In this document: one piece after another, positions 1 to 8,007 of the stretch
Layout of the letters: every line of letters starts with the position of its first letter
Numbering within the stretch: the stretch's first letter is position 1
NCBI GenBank assembly: GCA_905234655.1
Contig: CAJOJG010000024.1
Location: 1 to 40,647, forward strand
DNA length: 40,647 bases
Direction of reading: 5' to 3'
Source of the DNA: an uncultured Bacteroidales bacterium
Lineage (GTDB): Bacteria; Bacteroidota; Bacteroidia; Bacteroidales; UBA3824
Program-made: the position numbers and the translations under genes
The notes under the pieces: model-generated
Seen by the model: the letters and a program-made list of their open reading frames with translations, nothing else
What the model was told of the DNA's origin: nothing
The model's database searches: none

Positions 1-1
1 A

Positions 2-118
2 TTTATCAGAGATTTAGTTGAGAATATTAAGAAACAATTAAACGATTGCAAGGATACTTTACTTATTGATTTAGTCATTGAAAATCAATTGGTTAAAAAT
101 TCAATAAAGTTGGAATGA
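2..118 (+). CDS. 3' end of an unidentified gene (partial)
   Basis: An open frame enters from the left edge and ends at TGA 116-118, giving 38 residues rich in Leu, Ile, Lys and Asn (ending QLVKNSIKLE). The stretch is very AT-rich compared with the wecG region that follows. That is common for genes of surface-polysaccharide loci, and its neighbour 25 nt downstream is a sugar acyltransferase, so a glycosyltransferase or similar enzyme is likely. Too little is visible to name the family. Confidence 0.5.
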   Translation, partial: FIRDLVENIKKQLNDCKDTLLIDLVIENQLVKNSIKLE

Positions 119-143
119 TTTGATTGATAACGTGTTATGACAC

Positions 144-710
144 TTGCGAAAGTTTAGTAATATAATTCCAGGCAGTAGCAAGGCCGAAATCGTATTGCGA
201 CGCATGGCGAATGGCGTCAGGACGTTTGTCTTTTTGCATATAAAGCATAGGTATATCAAATGTTCCGGTTTTTTGAGGATTCCATTTGCCACAAAAATAT
301 GGTCGCCGCACAAAGATATTACGTTTGGACACCACGTCCAGTTCGGGCAAAACGTTACCATTCAATGCGATATTGAATTTGGAAATTATGTGCTTGTGGC
401 GGGAAATGTATCCTTTGTCGGGAAAGATGACCACAAGTACGATTTGGTCGGGAAGCCGATTTGGAACAGTGGGCGTGGCGACAATTATAAGACACATATA
501 GGCAATGATGTTTGGATAGGATTCGGCTCTATTATAGTTGCAGGGGTTAAAATTGGCGATGGCTCTATTGTTGGTGCCGGGTCGGTAATAACGCATGACA
601 TACCGCCTTGTAGCATTGCCGCCGGCGTCCCCGCAAAAATTATAAAGAATCGGTTCCCTTCCGAACAAAACGTTCAGGAACACCTACAATTACTCAATGA
701 GTGGTTATAA
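144..710 (+). CDS. Hexapeptide-repeat (left-handed beta-helix) acyltransferase
   Basis: This 188-residue protein probably transfers an acetyl or other acyl group to a sugar in surface-polysaccharide synthesis. The sequence shows hexapeptide repeats from about residue 55 ([19 protein letters not shown]) and again near the C-terminus ([20 protein letters not shown], then IVGAGSVIT). It ends with the family's closing [13 protein letters not shown]. The loop DVWIG is the usual start of the active-site coil in the CatB/WbbJ/LacA group. The only in-frame start for the full length is TTG at 144; ATG at 204 would shorten it by 20 residues. The acyl donor and sugar acceptor cannot be told. The end overlaps or abuts the glycosyltransferase gene, so the two are probably co-transcribed. 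Confidence 0.85.
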   Translation: MRKFSNIIPGSSKAEIVLRRMANGVRTFVFLHIKHRYIKCSGFLRIPFATKIWSPHKDITFGHHVQFGQNVTIQCDIEFGNYVLVAGNVSFVGKDDHKYDLVGKPIWNSGRGDNYKTHIGNDVWIGFGSIIVAGVKIGDGSIVGAGSVITHDIPPCSIAAGVPAKIIKNRFPSEQNVQEHLQLLNEWL

Positions 711-1434
711 TATGTTATCTCTTAGCGACATATCCATCCTTCCATCCCGCGCCGCACTCGTCGTCATCCCGTCCGGAAAAATCCTCATCAACACCATCAA
801 CGCACATTCCTACAATGTAGCGCAGAAGGACGAAGCCTTTGCCGACGCGCTCAGGAACGGCGATTTTCTTATTCCTGACGGGGCGAGCATACCGTGTGCC
901 CGCCGATTTCTTAAAGCGAAATCACAACCCATAAAGCGCGTTGCGGGTTGGGATTTGTTTGAGTTTGAGATGCGGAAACTCAACGAAACTGGCGGCAAAT
1001 GTTTCTTTATGGGCAGTAGCGAAAAAGTACTGTCGCTCATAAAACAACGCGCCGCCACCGCATATCCAAACATCGAAGTCGTTACATATTCGCCGCCCTA
1101 CAAGCCCGAATTTTCCGACGAAGACAACGCCGCCATCATCAACGCAATCAACGCCGCGACCCCTGACTTATTGTGGATTGGCATGACCGCGCCCAAACAG
1201 GAAAAATGGGCTTATAGACATTGGAACGAATTGAAAATCAACTGCCATTGCGGGACAATAGGCGCGGTTTTCGACTTCTTCGCCGGCACATCGCGACGCG
1301 CCCCGGATTGGTGTCAGCGTCATTTGTTGGAATGGCTCTACCGCCTGATAAAAGAACCCAAACGCATGTGGCGGCGTTATGTAAAAATTTTCATCTGCAT
1401 TACGCCGACATGTCCGATTCTATGTCGCTCGTAA
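697..1434 (+). CDS. WecG/TagA/CpsF-family glycosyltransferase, C-terminus replaced
   Basis: Enzymes of this family (GT26) add an N-acetylhexosaminuronic acid or N-acetylmannosamine residue to an undecaprenyl-linked sugar on the cytoplasmic membrane face. Family landmarks are visible in order: [12 protein letters not shown], a PDGASI motif, [20 protein letters not shown], and [17 protein letters not shown] followed by [19 protein letters not shown]. After RRY the reading frame runs into foreign sequence ([17 protein letters not shown]), which is gmd sequence read out of frame, so about 15-20 native C-terminal residues are missing. The start may be ATG 697, overlapping the previous gene by 14 nt, or ATG 712, one nt after its stop. 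Catalytic-core motifs are intact, so partial function is possible. Confidence 0.85.
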   Translation: MSGYNMLSLSDISILPSRAALVVIPSGKILINTINAHSYNVAQKDEAFADALRNGDFLIPDGASIPCARRFLKAKSQPIKRVAGWDLFEFEMRKLNETGGKCFFMGSSEKVLSLIKQRAATAYPNIEVVTYSPPYKPEFSDEDNAAIINAINAATPDLLWIGMTAPKQEKWAYRHWNELKINCHCGTIGAVFDFFAGTSRRAPDWCQRHLLEWLYRLIKEPKRMWRRYVKIFICITPTCPILCRS

Positions 1435-2339
1435 AACTCGTCGGCAAAGTGCAACCGACCGAGATTTACAACCTCGCCGCGCAGAGCCACGTGCAGGTAA
1501 GTTTTGACGCGCCCGAATTTACGGCGGACGTTGATGCAGTCGGCGTATTGAGGATTTTGGAAGCCGTCAGGACCAACCACCTCGAAAAAACCTGCAAAAT
1601 CTATCAGGCTTCCACGTCCGAACTTTATGGCAAGGTTGAGGAAGTGCCCCAAAACGAAAACACACCGTTCCATCCGTATTCGCCCTATGCCGTCGCGAAG
1701 TTGTACGGCTATTGGATAATCAAAGAATACCGCGAGGCGTATGATATGTTTTGCTGTTCGGGAATCTTGTTCAACCACGAGAGCGAGCGGCGCGGCGAGA
1801 CATTCGTAACGCGCAAAATCACCCTCGCCGCCGCCCGCATCGCACAAGGCAAACAAGATAAACTCTACCTCGGCAACCTTTCCTCACTTCGTGATTGGGG
1901 CTACGCAAAAGATTACGTGGAATGTATGTGGCTCATCCTTCAACAAGAAAAGCCCGAAGATTTCGTAATCGCCACAGGCGTACAACATTCCGTCCGCGAA
2001 TTTGCCTACCACGCATTCAAAGCCGCCGGCATGGAATTGAAATTCGAAGGCGAAGGCATCGACGAAAAGGGCATCTGCGTCGCCGGTCCCGCGAACCTCG
2101 TCGGAAAAACGTTGATTGAAGTCAGCGAGGATTTCTACCGCCCGACAGATGTCGTCAACCTCTGGGGCGACCCGACGAAAGCCCGCGAACACCTCGGCTG
2201 GAATCCGCAAAAGACATCTTTCGAGCAACTTGTCGCCATCATGGTAAAACACGACATGGAAAAAGTAGCCGCCGAACACGTCGCAAGCGTCATGCGGACA
2301 AACTTGGCGGAATACTTGGAAAAAGGCGTGGTGAAATAA
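1383..2339 (+). CDS. gmd: GDP-mannose 4,6-dehydratase, 5'-truncated remnant
   Basis: GMD converts GDP-mannose to GDP-4-keto-6-deoxymannose, the first step to GDP-fucose and related sugars. Recognisable GMD sequence starts at about [12 protein letters not shown] and continues to the stop. It includes [13 protein letters not shown], the catalytic STSELYG (Thr and Glu), the YxxxK pair in [29 protein letters not shown] and [11 protein letters not shown]. The first 60 or so residues are absent, including the Rossmann GxxGxxG that binds NADP. The frame is open upstream but there encodes out-of-frame wecG. The first ATG within the homologous part is 1410. Without the dinucleotide loop the product should be inactive. 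I read it as the product of a deletion joining wecG and gmd, or of an assembly error. Confidence 0.85.
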   Translation, partial: KNFHLHYADMSDSMSLVKLVGKVQPTEIYNLAAQSHVQVSFDAPEFTADVDAVGVLRILEAVRTNHLEKTCKIYQASTSELYGKVEEVPQNENTPFHPYSPYAVAKLYGYWIIKEYREAYDMFCCSGILFNHESERRGETFVTRKITLAAARIAQGKQDKLYLGNLSSLRDWGYAKDYVECMWLILQQEKPEDFVIATGVQHSVREFAYHAFKAAGMELKFEGEGIDEKGICVAGPANLVGKTLIEVSEDFYRPTDVVNLWGDPTKAREHLGWNPQKTSFEQLVAIMVKHDMEKVAAEHVASVMRTNLAEYLEKGVVK

Positions 2340-2367
2340 CACACGCATACCCAAAACCGACATAAAC

Positions 2368-2420
2368 AATCCCCCGGTTTAGAATCAAGGAAAAACATTC
2401 TAAACCGGGGGATTTTATTT
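2368..2420 (+). terminator. Strong rho-independent terminator after the polysaccharide genes
   Basis: A perfect 18-bp inverted repeat (arms 2368-2385 and 2397-2414, core CCCCCGGTTTAGAAT) with an 11-nt loop is followed by TTATTT. It closes the transcription unit ending with the gmd remnant. Confidence 0.9.
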
Positions 2421-2456
2421 GCTACAACGGTTCGCCAAACAAATGCCTCAAAAAAG

Positions 2457-2488
2457 TTTTTCACATAGGAAAATCTTTTGTTACTTTG
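2457..2488 (+). promoter_or_regulatory. Promoter of the DUF4296-recO unit
   Basis: A -7 element TTACTTTG at 2481-2488 lies 28 nt before the ATG of the lipoprotein gene. The -33 element is weak: TTTT at 2457-2460, 20 nt upstream, instead of TTTG. Confidence 0.5.
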
Positions 2489-2516
2489 CACCTCGAACCC
2501 AAGACAACGAAACAAA

Positions 2517-3248
2517 ATGAAAAAAACACTCACAGCCATAGCGATTGCAGCGGCAACGATGATGTCATGCGGAGAGCCTTTGCCAGAAATCCCGGAAGAC
2601 AAATGCGCGGAAATCATATTCCAGATGCACCGCGCAGACGCAATACTGTCTATTAAGGGGCTTAACGACAACGCTCTGCACAACGACTCGCTGTCATACT
2701 ACAACGACGTATTCATTAAGGAAGGAATCACACGAAAACAGTTCATCGAAACCATCGACTGGTACGTCAACCATCCGAAACAATACCGCGACCTGTACGA
2801 CAAAGTAATCAAGAAAGTGTCGCAATTCGAGCAGGACGAAAACCGCCGTTACGAAGTCAAAGCCGAGCGCGACAGTAACGACGTATGGAACATGCGCAGC
2901 GACTGGAACCTGCCGCTCGACGGCGAGACAAACCCGATAGCATTCAACATCGACGTAGACAGCAGTGGCACATACACCCTCACATGCGACGTAACATATT
3001 ACGAGGACGACCTCTCGGACAACCCGCGCACAACACTCATCGCCGTATACACCGACGACACGACAGACGAAAACTCCGTCTATGGCGTTGTAAAGGACGG
3101 CAAGGAGCGTCAAGTCAGCGTCATGCTAAAGACAAACCCGAACAAAAAACTCAAACAATTAAAAGGCTGGGTGCTCGACCACTCAAACGAAACAATAAAA
3201 AAACACATCGACTGCTACAACATCCAACTAAAACGCACCGACGACTGA
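2517..3248 (+). CDS. DUF4296-domain lipoprotein
   Basis: Function is unknown; this family is a common Bacteroidota lipoprotein. The start is placed at ATG 2517 because it gives a clean lipoprotein signal: KK, a hydrophobic Ala-rich stretch, then lipobox MMSC with Cys19. The longer open frame begins upstream of the promoter. The DUF4296 region follows at about residues 26-110: CAEIIFQMHRADAIL, then YYNDVFIKEGITRKQFIETI and YVNHPKQYRDLYDKVIKKV. The remaining C-terminal half looks beta-rich and contains no motif I recognise. It ends 4 nt before recO, so the two are likely co-transcribed. Confidence 0.8.
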   Translation: MKKTLTAIAIAAATMMSCGEPLPEIPEDKCAEIIFQMHRADAILSIKGLNDNALHNDSLSYYNDVFIKEGITRKQFIETIDWYVNHPKQYRDLYDKVIKKVSQFEQDENRRYEVKAERDSNDVWNMRSDWNLPLDGETNPIAFNIDVDSSGTYTLTCDVTYYEDDLSDNPRTTLIAVYTDDTTDENSVYGVVKDGKERQVSVMLKTNPNKKLKQLKGWVLDHSNETIKKHIDCYNIQLKRTDD

Positions 3249-3252
3249 CACC

Positions 3253-3978
3253 ATGGAAAAAACAGAGGCTATAATGCTCAGCACAGCAAAATATGGCGAC
3301 AACAAACTCATCATCAACACCTACACACGCGAATGTGGGCGCATGGCGTTTGCTGTTACCATACCTGCAACGCGCAACAAAGCCTCCGCACTCCCCTACT
3401 GCCAGCCGCTATTCCAAAACGAAATAGAATACACTGGCACAAGCACACCGACCGGCATACACCGCGCAAGCAGGATAACGCCAGGACATACATACATGAC
3501 CATACCGTTTGACCAAGCCAAAATGTCAGTTGTCATGTTTTTGGCAGAAATACTGACAAAGACACTGACATACTCCGAGAAAAACGACGACATGTATGAC
3601 TACATAGCCACAAGCCTCAGGCTTCTCGACGACCGCGACTTCAAAGGCTCCAACTTCCACATCAAATTCCTCATGCAACTCGCCAAGTACATGGGCTTCT
3701 ACCCGGCAAACCGATACTCGGAGTACCGTCCATGCTTCGACCTGTCAAGGTCAATGTTCGTCGAGAACAAACTTGGAGTAAAACATCTGATAACACCACC
3801 ATACGGGCTTATCTTCAGCCAGATGCTTGACAAAGATTTTATTTCATGCGAAGCCATCACGCTTAACGGAAACAGCCGCAGCTACCTGTTAGAAAAAGTA
3901 CTCGACTATTACCGCTACCACTTCGAGACGCTTGACAACATAAAAAGCCTCGAAGTACTACAACAAATATTTCACTAA
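3253..3978 (+). CDS. recO: DNA repair protein RecO
   Basis: RecO loads RecA with RecR during single-strand-gap repair and anneals strands coated with SSB. The N-terminal OB-fold part is visible at residues 1-80 (EAIMLSTAKYGDNKLIINTYTRECGRMAF, in two halves around YGD). The helical C-terminal domain follows, with FLAEILTKTLTY and FLMQLAKYMGFYPAN. The four zinc-binding cysteines of some RecO proteins are absent, which is usual in Bacteroidota. The length of 241 is normal for the family. The start ATG 3253 lies just after the lipoprotein stop. Confidence 0.85.
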   Translation: MEKTEAIMLSTAKYGDNKLIINTYTRECGRMAFAVTIPATRNKASALPYCQPLFQNEIEYTGTSTPTGIHRASRITPGHTYMTIPFDQAKMSVVMFLAEILTKTLTYSEKNDDMYDYIATSLRLLDDRDFKGSNFHIKFLMQLAKYMGFYPANRYSEYRPCFDLSRSMFVENKLGVKHLITPPYGLIFSQMLDKDFISCEAITLNGNSRSYLLEKVLDYYRYHFETLDNIKSLEVLQQIFH

Positions 3979-4000
3979 CCAAACATAAAACAAAAAGAAA

Positions 4001-4471
4001 ATGAGCAAAATCGGAACATTAGTAATCGGCCAAGGCTTTGGCCCAGCAAGATTCGGCATGACCGAAGAAGAAATCACAGACCTGTTCGGCAAACCGGACG
4101 AAAGGGAACAGGAGACGTTTGAAGGCGAGGACACCCCCACCCTGACGCTCTACTACGACACACTACAGACAGACTTCTCGTTCGACCTCGACGAGGACGA
4201 AGACGGCAAGGACGTCTACAAGCTCAGCTCAATCCTATGCACAAACCCCGAATTTAACCTCGACAACAAAGTCCACTTCGGAGATTCGGAAGAAAAACTA
4301 ATCAAATACACCAACAGCCTCAAGGCCGCCGACCCGGACATACAAATCGACCCGGACACAAAGGAGCGCATCCTCGACTTCGACGACCTCAACCTCCTCG
4401 TCATAATCGGCGACGAAGGCATAAACGCAATCGAAATCGGCTATTGGGACGACGAAGACACCGAAGAATGA
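4001..4471 (+). CDS. Small acidic protein of unknown function
   Basis: This 156-residue cytosolic protein is strongly acidic, with no signal peptide or membrane segment. It begins GTLVIGQGFGPARFGMTEEEITDLFGKPDE. The phrase GMTEEEITDLFGKPD resembles the short GMs.eev...G.P motif of SmpA/BamE-like folds and some immunity-type proteins, but this is only a weak likeness. Acidic runs (DLDEDEDGKD, WDDEDTEE) dominate the rest. It lies 22 nt after recO and 50 nt before the protease gene, so it is probably in the same transcription unit. I cannot assign a function. Confidence 0.7.
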   Translation: MSKIGTLVIGQGFGPARFGMTEEEITDLFGKPDEREQETFEGEDTPTLTLYYDTLQTDFSFDLDEDEDGKDVYKLSSILCTNPEFNLDNKVHFGDSEEKLIKYTNSLKAADPDIQIDPDTKERILDFDDLNLLVIIGDEGINAIEIGYWDDEDTEE

Positions 4472-4521
4472 TGTCGTTAAAAGACTGCAAGTAAAAGTTG
4501 AAATAAAAAGTAATAAATACA

Positions 4522-6186
4522 ATGAAAATCAAAAAATTCACTAAACCTAAAATAATTGTGCTAATCGTAGCGGTCAGTACAATTATCCCACTGATGTCAT
4601 TCGTCAGGAGCGACGACGACGACTTCGAGCTGATAAAAAACCTCGAAATCTTCCACACGCTCATGCGCGACATCCGCACAATGTACGTCGAAGAGACATC
4701 GAGCGGCGAGCTCATCAAGACCGCCATCGACAAGATGCTCGAAACCCTCGACCCGTACACCGTCTACTACCCTGAATCACTCGTTGAAGACGTTAGGATG
4801 ATGAACACCGGCGAATATGCCGGCATAGGCGCAAACTTTGACAAGAGCGGTGAACAGTACATAATATCCACCATCTACAAAGACTCGCCAGCCGACAAAG
4901 CCGGACTCATCATCGGCGACATCATCCTGAAAATCAACGACAAAGACATCACAGGCAAGTCATACGACGAACTTGAGCTGATACTGAAAGGCGAACCCGG
5001 CACACCCGTCAACATCCAGTACAGCCGTAACGGCGAGAAGAAGTCTATGTCGATGAAACGCGCCATGATTGACATACCTGACATTCCATATTACGGCGAG
5101 ATTGCGCCACAGACCGGATACATTAACCTGTCAGGTTTCACACAAAACTGTAGCAAACAATTCCGCGACGCATTCATAAAACTCAAGAACGACAATAAAA
5201 TCAAAAAGTTGATAATCGACCTGCGGTACAATCCTGGCGGACTTCTTGTCGAAGCGGTCAACATCGTGAACATCTTCGTCCCACAGGGAGAAAAGATAGT
5301 GGAAATGAAAGGCCGCATCGAAGAATGGAACAACACATTCAAAGCCGAGAATGTACCGTTGGACACTGACATTCCGATAGTTGTACTCGTCAACGGCAAC
5401 TCCGCCTCCGCAGCGGAAATTGTATCCGGCGCGCTCCAAGACCTCGACCGCGCTGTCATAATCGGCGAAAAGACATACGGAAAAGGACTTGTACAGACCA
5501 CGAAAGAACTTGTGTTCAAGTCGACAATGAAAGTAACAACAGCCAAATACTACATACCCTCGGGACGTTGCATCCAAAAGTTGGACTACGGACATAAGGA
5601 CTCCACAGGCAAAGCTACAAGGATTACCGAATCGGAATACAAGACCTTCAAGACCAAAAACGGACGCACAGTAAAGGACGCTGGCGGAATAATGCCCGAC
5701 ATTACCGTCAACAGCGACACAATGTCTTACATTTTGGAAAATTTGATTGATAACAACATCGTGTTTGACTTTGCGACCCAGTACCACCGCAAACATGCCA
5801 GCGTCCCGTCCCCGGAACAGTTCGAAATTTCAGATAGCGAAATTGCTGAGCTTAAGCAGTTTGCAGGCGATAAGCTCTACAAATACGAGACCATGGTCGA
5901 CGAAGACATCAGCGACCTTACGCAGGACATACAGTCAGAGTATCCCAACACCACAATCTCTGCCACGCTCGCCGCGCTCAAAAAGCAAATAGAGACAGAG
6001 AAACGCAAGGAATACGACAAAAACAAGGCTCAAATACGCACTGCGCTCGGCTCTGAAATAATCCGAAGGTATTATTACGACGAAGGAATGATACGCTACA
6101 CGCTTAAGCACGACCAGTTCATAAAAAAAGCCGAAGAAGTGCTTGACGATGCAATTCTCTATCGTAAAACGCTCGGAACAAAATAG
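4522..6186 (+). CDS. S41 family C-terminal processing protease
   Basis: A periplasmic serine protease of the CtpA/Prc type, which trims or degrades envelope proteins from their C-termini. An N-terminal signal anchor (residues 7-28) is followed by a helical region containing ETLDPYTVYY. A PDZ domain spans about 85-180 (GEYAGIGANF; SPADKAGLIIGDIILKIND). The peptidase core follows, with LIIDLRYNPGG at 230-240. The catalytic serine is Ser296 in NGNSASAAEI and the catalytic lysine is Lys321 in EKTYGKG; the 25-residue spacing equals that of E. coli Prc. A 150-residue helical C-terminal extension rich in charged residues completes the 554-residue protein, as in other Bacteroidota CtpA proteins. Confidence 0.93.
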   Translation: MKIKKFTKPKIIVLIVAVSTIIPLMSFVRSDDDDFELIKNLEIFHTLMRDIRTMYVEETSSGELIKTAIDKMLETLDPYTVYYPESLVEDVRMMNTGEYAGIGANFDKSGEQYIISTIYKDSPADKAGLIIGDIILKINDKDITGKSYDELELILKGEPGTPVNIQYSRNGEKKSMSMKRAMIDIPDIPYYGEIAPQTGYINLSGFTQNCSKQFRDAFIKLKNDNKIKKLIIDLRYNPGGLLVEAVNIVNIFVPQGEKIVEMKGRIEEWNNTFKAENVPLDTDIPIVVLVNGNSASAAEIVSGALQDLDRAVIIGEKTYGKGLVQTTKELVFKSTMKVTTAKYYIPSGRCIQKLDYGHKDSTGKATRITESEYKTFKTKNGRTVKDAGGIMPDITVNSDTMSYILENLIDNNIVFDFATQYHRKHASVPSPEQFEISDSEIAELKQFAGDKLYKYETMVDEDISDLTQDIQSEYPNTTISATLAALKKQIETEKRKEYDKNKAQIRTALGSEIIRRYYYDEGMIRYTLKHDQFIKKAEEVLDDAILYRKTLGTK

Positions 6187-6330
6187 AGAAACACGATTAG
6201 GCACGGATTTTGATACTGTTAAACCGACAATTTTAAATGAAGTGCCAAAATTCCCAAAGAAATCAATAAATTGCCTACAATAGTCTAAAATGCAGAAATA
6301 AAATTTTTTTGAAAAAAAGTTGCTTAAAGT

Positions 6331-6364
6331 TTTGCTTTATATGAAAAATAATTCATATATTTGA
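6331..6364 (+). promoter_or_regulatory. Promoter of the small secreted protein gene
   Basis: TTTG at 6331-6334 and TATATTTG at 6357-6364 with a 22-nt spacer match the Bacteroidota -33/-7 pattern. The ATG at 6397 follows 32 nt later. The 144 nt between the protease stop (6186) and this promoter are AT-rich with no gene seen. Confidence 0.75.
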
Positions 6365-6396
6365 ACCGTGAAATAAAAAACGGTTCACATAAGACT

Positions 6397-6813
6397 ATGA
6401 AAGCAAATATACTGATTCTACTATTGACGATTGTGGTAGTAACAACGGCAAGCAGAATCAATACTGAAATGCTAACATTGGACACCCCGAGCATCTCGAT
6501 AAAGGACGTCAATGTTATCACTTCAGATAATTGCAAAGTTTTCTGCTACACAATCGATCTGTATTCGCCTTCAAGACTTAGTGAGTTTGTTGCTATTCCA
6601 GAAGTTACCGACACGGACACTGTCACTAAGATAGCGTTCTGCGAGCATACAAGGCGCGCGACGGTAACATACTACTATGTAGCGCCACTCGACATGGAGT
6701 GTGACCACATCGACGTCAAGTTTTTCCTCAACAACTGTGAGGACGACAAGGTCGTTGCTCATGTGACCCATTCCATGCAAACTCCGCAAAAAAGTGCGAA
6801 GGGCGAATTTTAA
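6397..6813 (+). CDS. Small exported protein of unknown function
   Basis: The start is ATG 6397, just after a good promoter; an upstream TTG start at 6361 would overlap the -7 box and is rejected. The 138-residue product opens with a hydrophobic segment (MKANILILLLTIVVVTTAS), a signal peptide or anchor. A mostly beta-looking domain follows, containing four cysteines in the mature part (NCKVFCYTID, FCEHTR, MECDHI, NNCEDD), which could form disulphides in the periplasm. No family is recognised. The stop lies 83 nt before the SiaC-like gene. Confidence 0.65.
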   Translation: MKANILILLLTIVVVTTASRINTEMLTLDTPSISIKDVNVITSDNCKVFCYTIDLYSPSRLSEFVAIPEVTDTDTVTKIAFCEHTRRATVTYYYVAPLDMECDHIDVKFFLNNCEDDKVVAHVTHSMQTPQKSAKGEF

Positions 6814-6896
6814 TGTGAAAAATGCATAGTTTGGCATAATTTTTATTACAAGTATGTGTAAAAATGATGCTATAATACGACAAAACTCATAAAGCC

Positions 6897-7289
6897 ATGA
6901 TAGAACATTTGATATTAGAACAGTCGGTTGACACACCGGGGGTTGATATGGATCCCACGACCGGTGTGTGCGAATTTACAGGAAAGTCATTCCCATCCGA
7001 CGTGACGGCGTTCTACAAGCCCGTCATCGACTGGATTGAGGAATACAGCAAGAATCCATGCGTCAAGACGGTAGTCAACCTCAAGTTGGACTACTTCAAC
7101 ACTGCGTCCTCCAAAATCCTGTTGGAAATGTTCAACAGGTGGGAAACTCTGTACAAGAACGGAAAGGACGTGGAAATCAATTGGTACTACCCTGACGACG
7201 ACGACGACATGCAACAGACTGGTGAAGAATACTCCGAACTGTTGATTCTCCCGTTCAACAAGATCGGTTTTTCCGTGCAGTTTATTTAA
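6897..7289 (+). CDS. SiaC-family (DUF1987) regulatory phosphoprotein
   Basis: In Pseudomonas the SiaC protein is a phospho-switch: a kinase (SiaB) and a PP2C phosphatase (SiaA) act on one Thr, and the unphosphorylated form activates a diguanylate cyclase. This 130-residue protein matches the whole domain. It has the opening DTPGVDMD, FTGKSFPSDVTAFYKPVIDWIEEY at about 27-50, LDYFNTASSK at 64-73, and INWYYPDDDDDMQQTGEEY near the end. Thr69 in YFNTASS sits where the phosphorylated Thr (Thr68 in Pseudomonas) is expected. No siaA, siaB or cyclase gene is adjacent. The only HATPase-type kinase in the window is the RsbW-like protein at 14.0-14.4 kb, in another operon. Confidence 0.85.
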   Translation: MIEHLILEQSVDTPGVDMDPTTGVCEFTGKSFPSDVTAFYKPVIDWIEEYSKNPCVKTVVNLKLDYFNTASSKILLEMFNRWETLYKNGKDVEINWYYPDDDDDMQQTGEEYSELLILPFNKIGFSVQFI

Positions 7290-7338
7290 CAGATAAGATA
7301 TTTTTTGTTTTTCCTTGTACGTTTGATTTTTGAGTAGT

Positions 7339-7370
7339 AAGACCGGCCATCTGTTGCCGGTCTTTTTTTG
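7339..7370 (+). terminator. Rho-independent terminator after the SiaC-like gene
   Basis: A 9-bp stem AAGACCGGC (7339-7347) and GCCGGTCTT (7356-7364) with an 8-nt loop runs straight into a T tract. Confidence 0.88.
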
Positions 7371-7453
7371 CAGTTCTCACACCACCACTTCCACAATCTC
7401 TTTATCACTGATTTTCAGAACCTTTGTGCCAGGGACTTTGTTTTTTTTTCGAA

Positions 7454-7540
7454 ATTGTGCAAATATTTTTTACTTGCACAATCCAATCTGTTAAAAAACC
7501 TTAACGCACCGAAAATTCCCCCCCAAAAAATTTGCACAAT
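7454..7540 (+). repeat. Three copies of the 9-mer TTGCACAAT upstream of the GntR gene
   Basis: ATTGTGCAA (7454-7462) is followed, after 11 nt, by its inverse TTGCACAAT (7474-7482). A third copy, TTGCACAAT, sits at 7532-7540 and overlaps the -33 box. The 7290-7600 interval holds no other gene. The arrangement suggests operator sites or a hairpin in an upstream transcript. Confidence 0.6.
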
Positions 7541-7580
7541 CAAAATTTCCGCCATACTTTTGTACTGTACTATTAAAGTA
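7531..7580 (+). promoter_or_regulatory. Promoter and likely autoregulatory operator of the GntR gene
   Basis: TTTG (7531-7534) and TACTTTTG (7555-7562), spacer 20, form a textbook Bacteroidota promoter. An inverted repeat TACTTT (7555-7560) / AAAGTA (7575-7580) with an inner palindrome GTACTGTAC (7562-7570) lies over the probable transcription start. That is the place expected for a self-repressing YtrA-type operator. Confidence 0.7.
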
Positions 7581-7602
7581 TCACACTATAACAGAAATTA
7601 TT

Positions 7603-7974
7603 ATGATACAGGTCAATAAAATAGAATACTCTAACAGCGACAAAGCCATCTACCTGCAAATCGCCGACCGAATTTGCGACGAGATAATTTCGGGCAAATA
7701 CAAGGACGACGACCGCATCCCGTCGGTGCGAGAGTTTTCTGTATTTTTGGAAGTCAACACCAACACCGTAGTCAAGGCCTACGACTTCCTGAACCGTGAG
7801 AATGTCATCTACAACAAGCGCGGCCTCGGCTTTTTCGTAACGCCCGGCGCGAAGTCCCAAATCATCAAGTACCGCCGCGACGAGTTCATGCAGCACACAC
7901 TTCCAGAAGTATTCAGGCAGATGCGGATGTTGGGTATTGGGATTGAGGAAGTGGTGTCCAAGTATGAAAATTGA
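7603..7974 (+). CDS. GntR-family transcriptional regulator, YtrA type
   Basis: A short regulator of 123 residues. The winged helix-turn-helix spans about 12-80 with family landmarks AIYLQIADRICDEIISGKY, DRIPSVREFSVFLEVNTNTV and YDFLNRENVIYNKRGLGFFV. Only a short helical dimerisation tail (about 35 residues) follows, with no effector domain, which defines the YtrA subfamily. Such regulators usually repress an adjacent ABC-transporter operon together with themselves. Here the next gene is a broken DUF1016 nuclease gene and no transporter is present, so the target may be lost or lie elsewhere. The start ATG 7603 follows the operator by 22 nt. Confidence 0.9.
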   Translation: MIQVNKIEYSNSDKAIYLQIADRICDEIISGKYKDDDRIPSVREFSVFLEVNTNTVVKAYDFLNRENVIYNKRGLGFFVTPGAKSQIIKYRRDEFMQHTLPEVFRQMRMLGIGIEEVVSKYEN

Positions 7975-8000
7975 AAATTGAATGTTGAAAATTGAAAATC
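7966..8000 (+). repeat. Short A/T-rich direct repeats (TGAAAATTGAAAATTGA type)
   Basis: The word TTGAAAATTGAA is repeated with small changes across the GntR stop and into the spacer (about 7966-8000). It is low-complexity sequence with no function that I can see. Confidence 0.5.
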
Positions 8001-8007
8001 CAATATA

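Noticed and set aside
7368..7619. 83-codon plus frame upstream of the GntR gene
   Set aside because: Starts in a terminator, runs through the promoter and operator, and has no recognisable domain.
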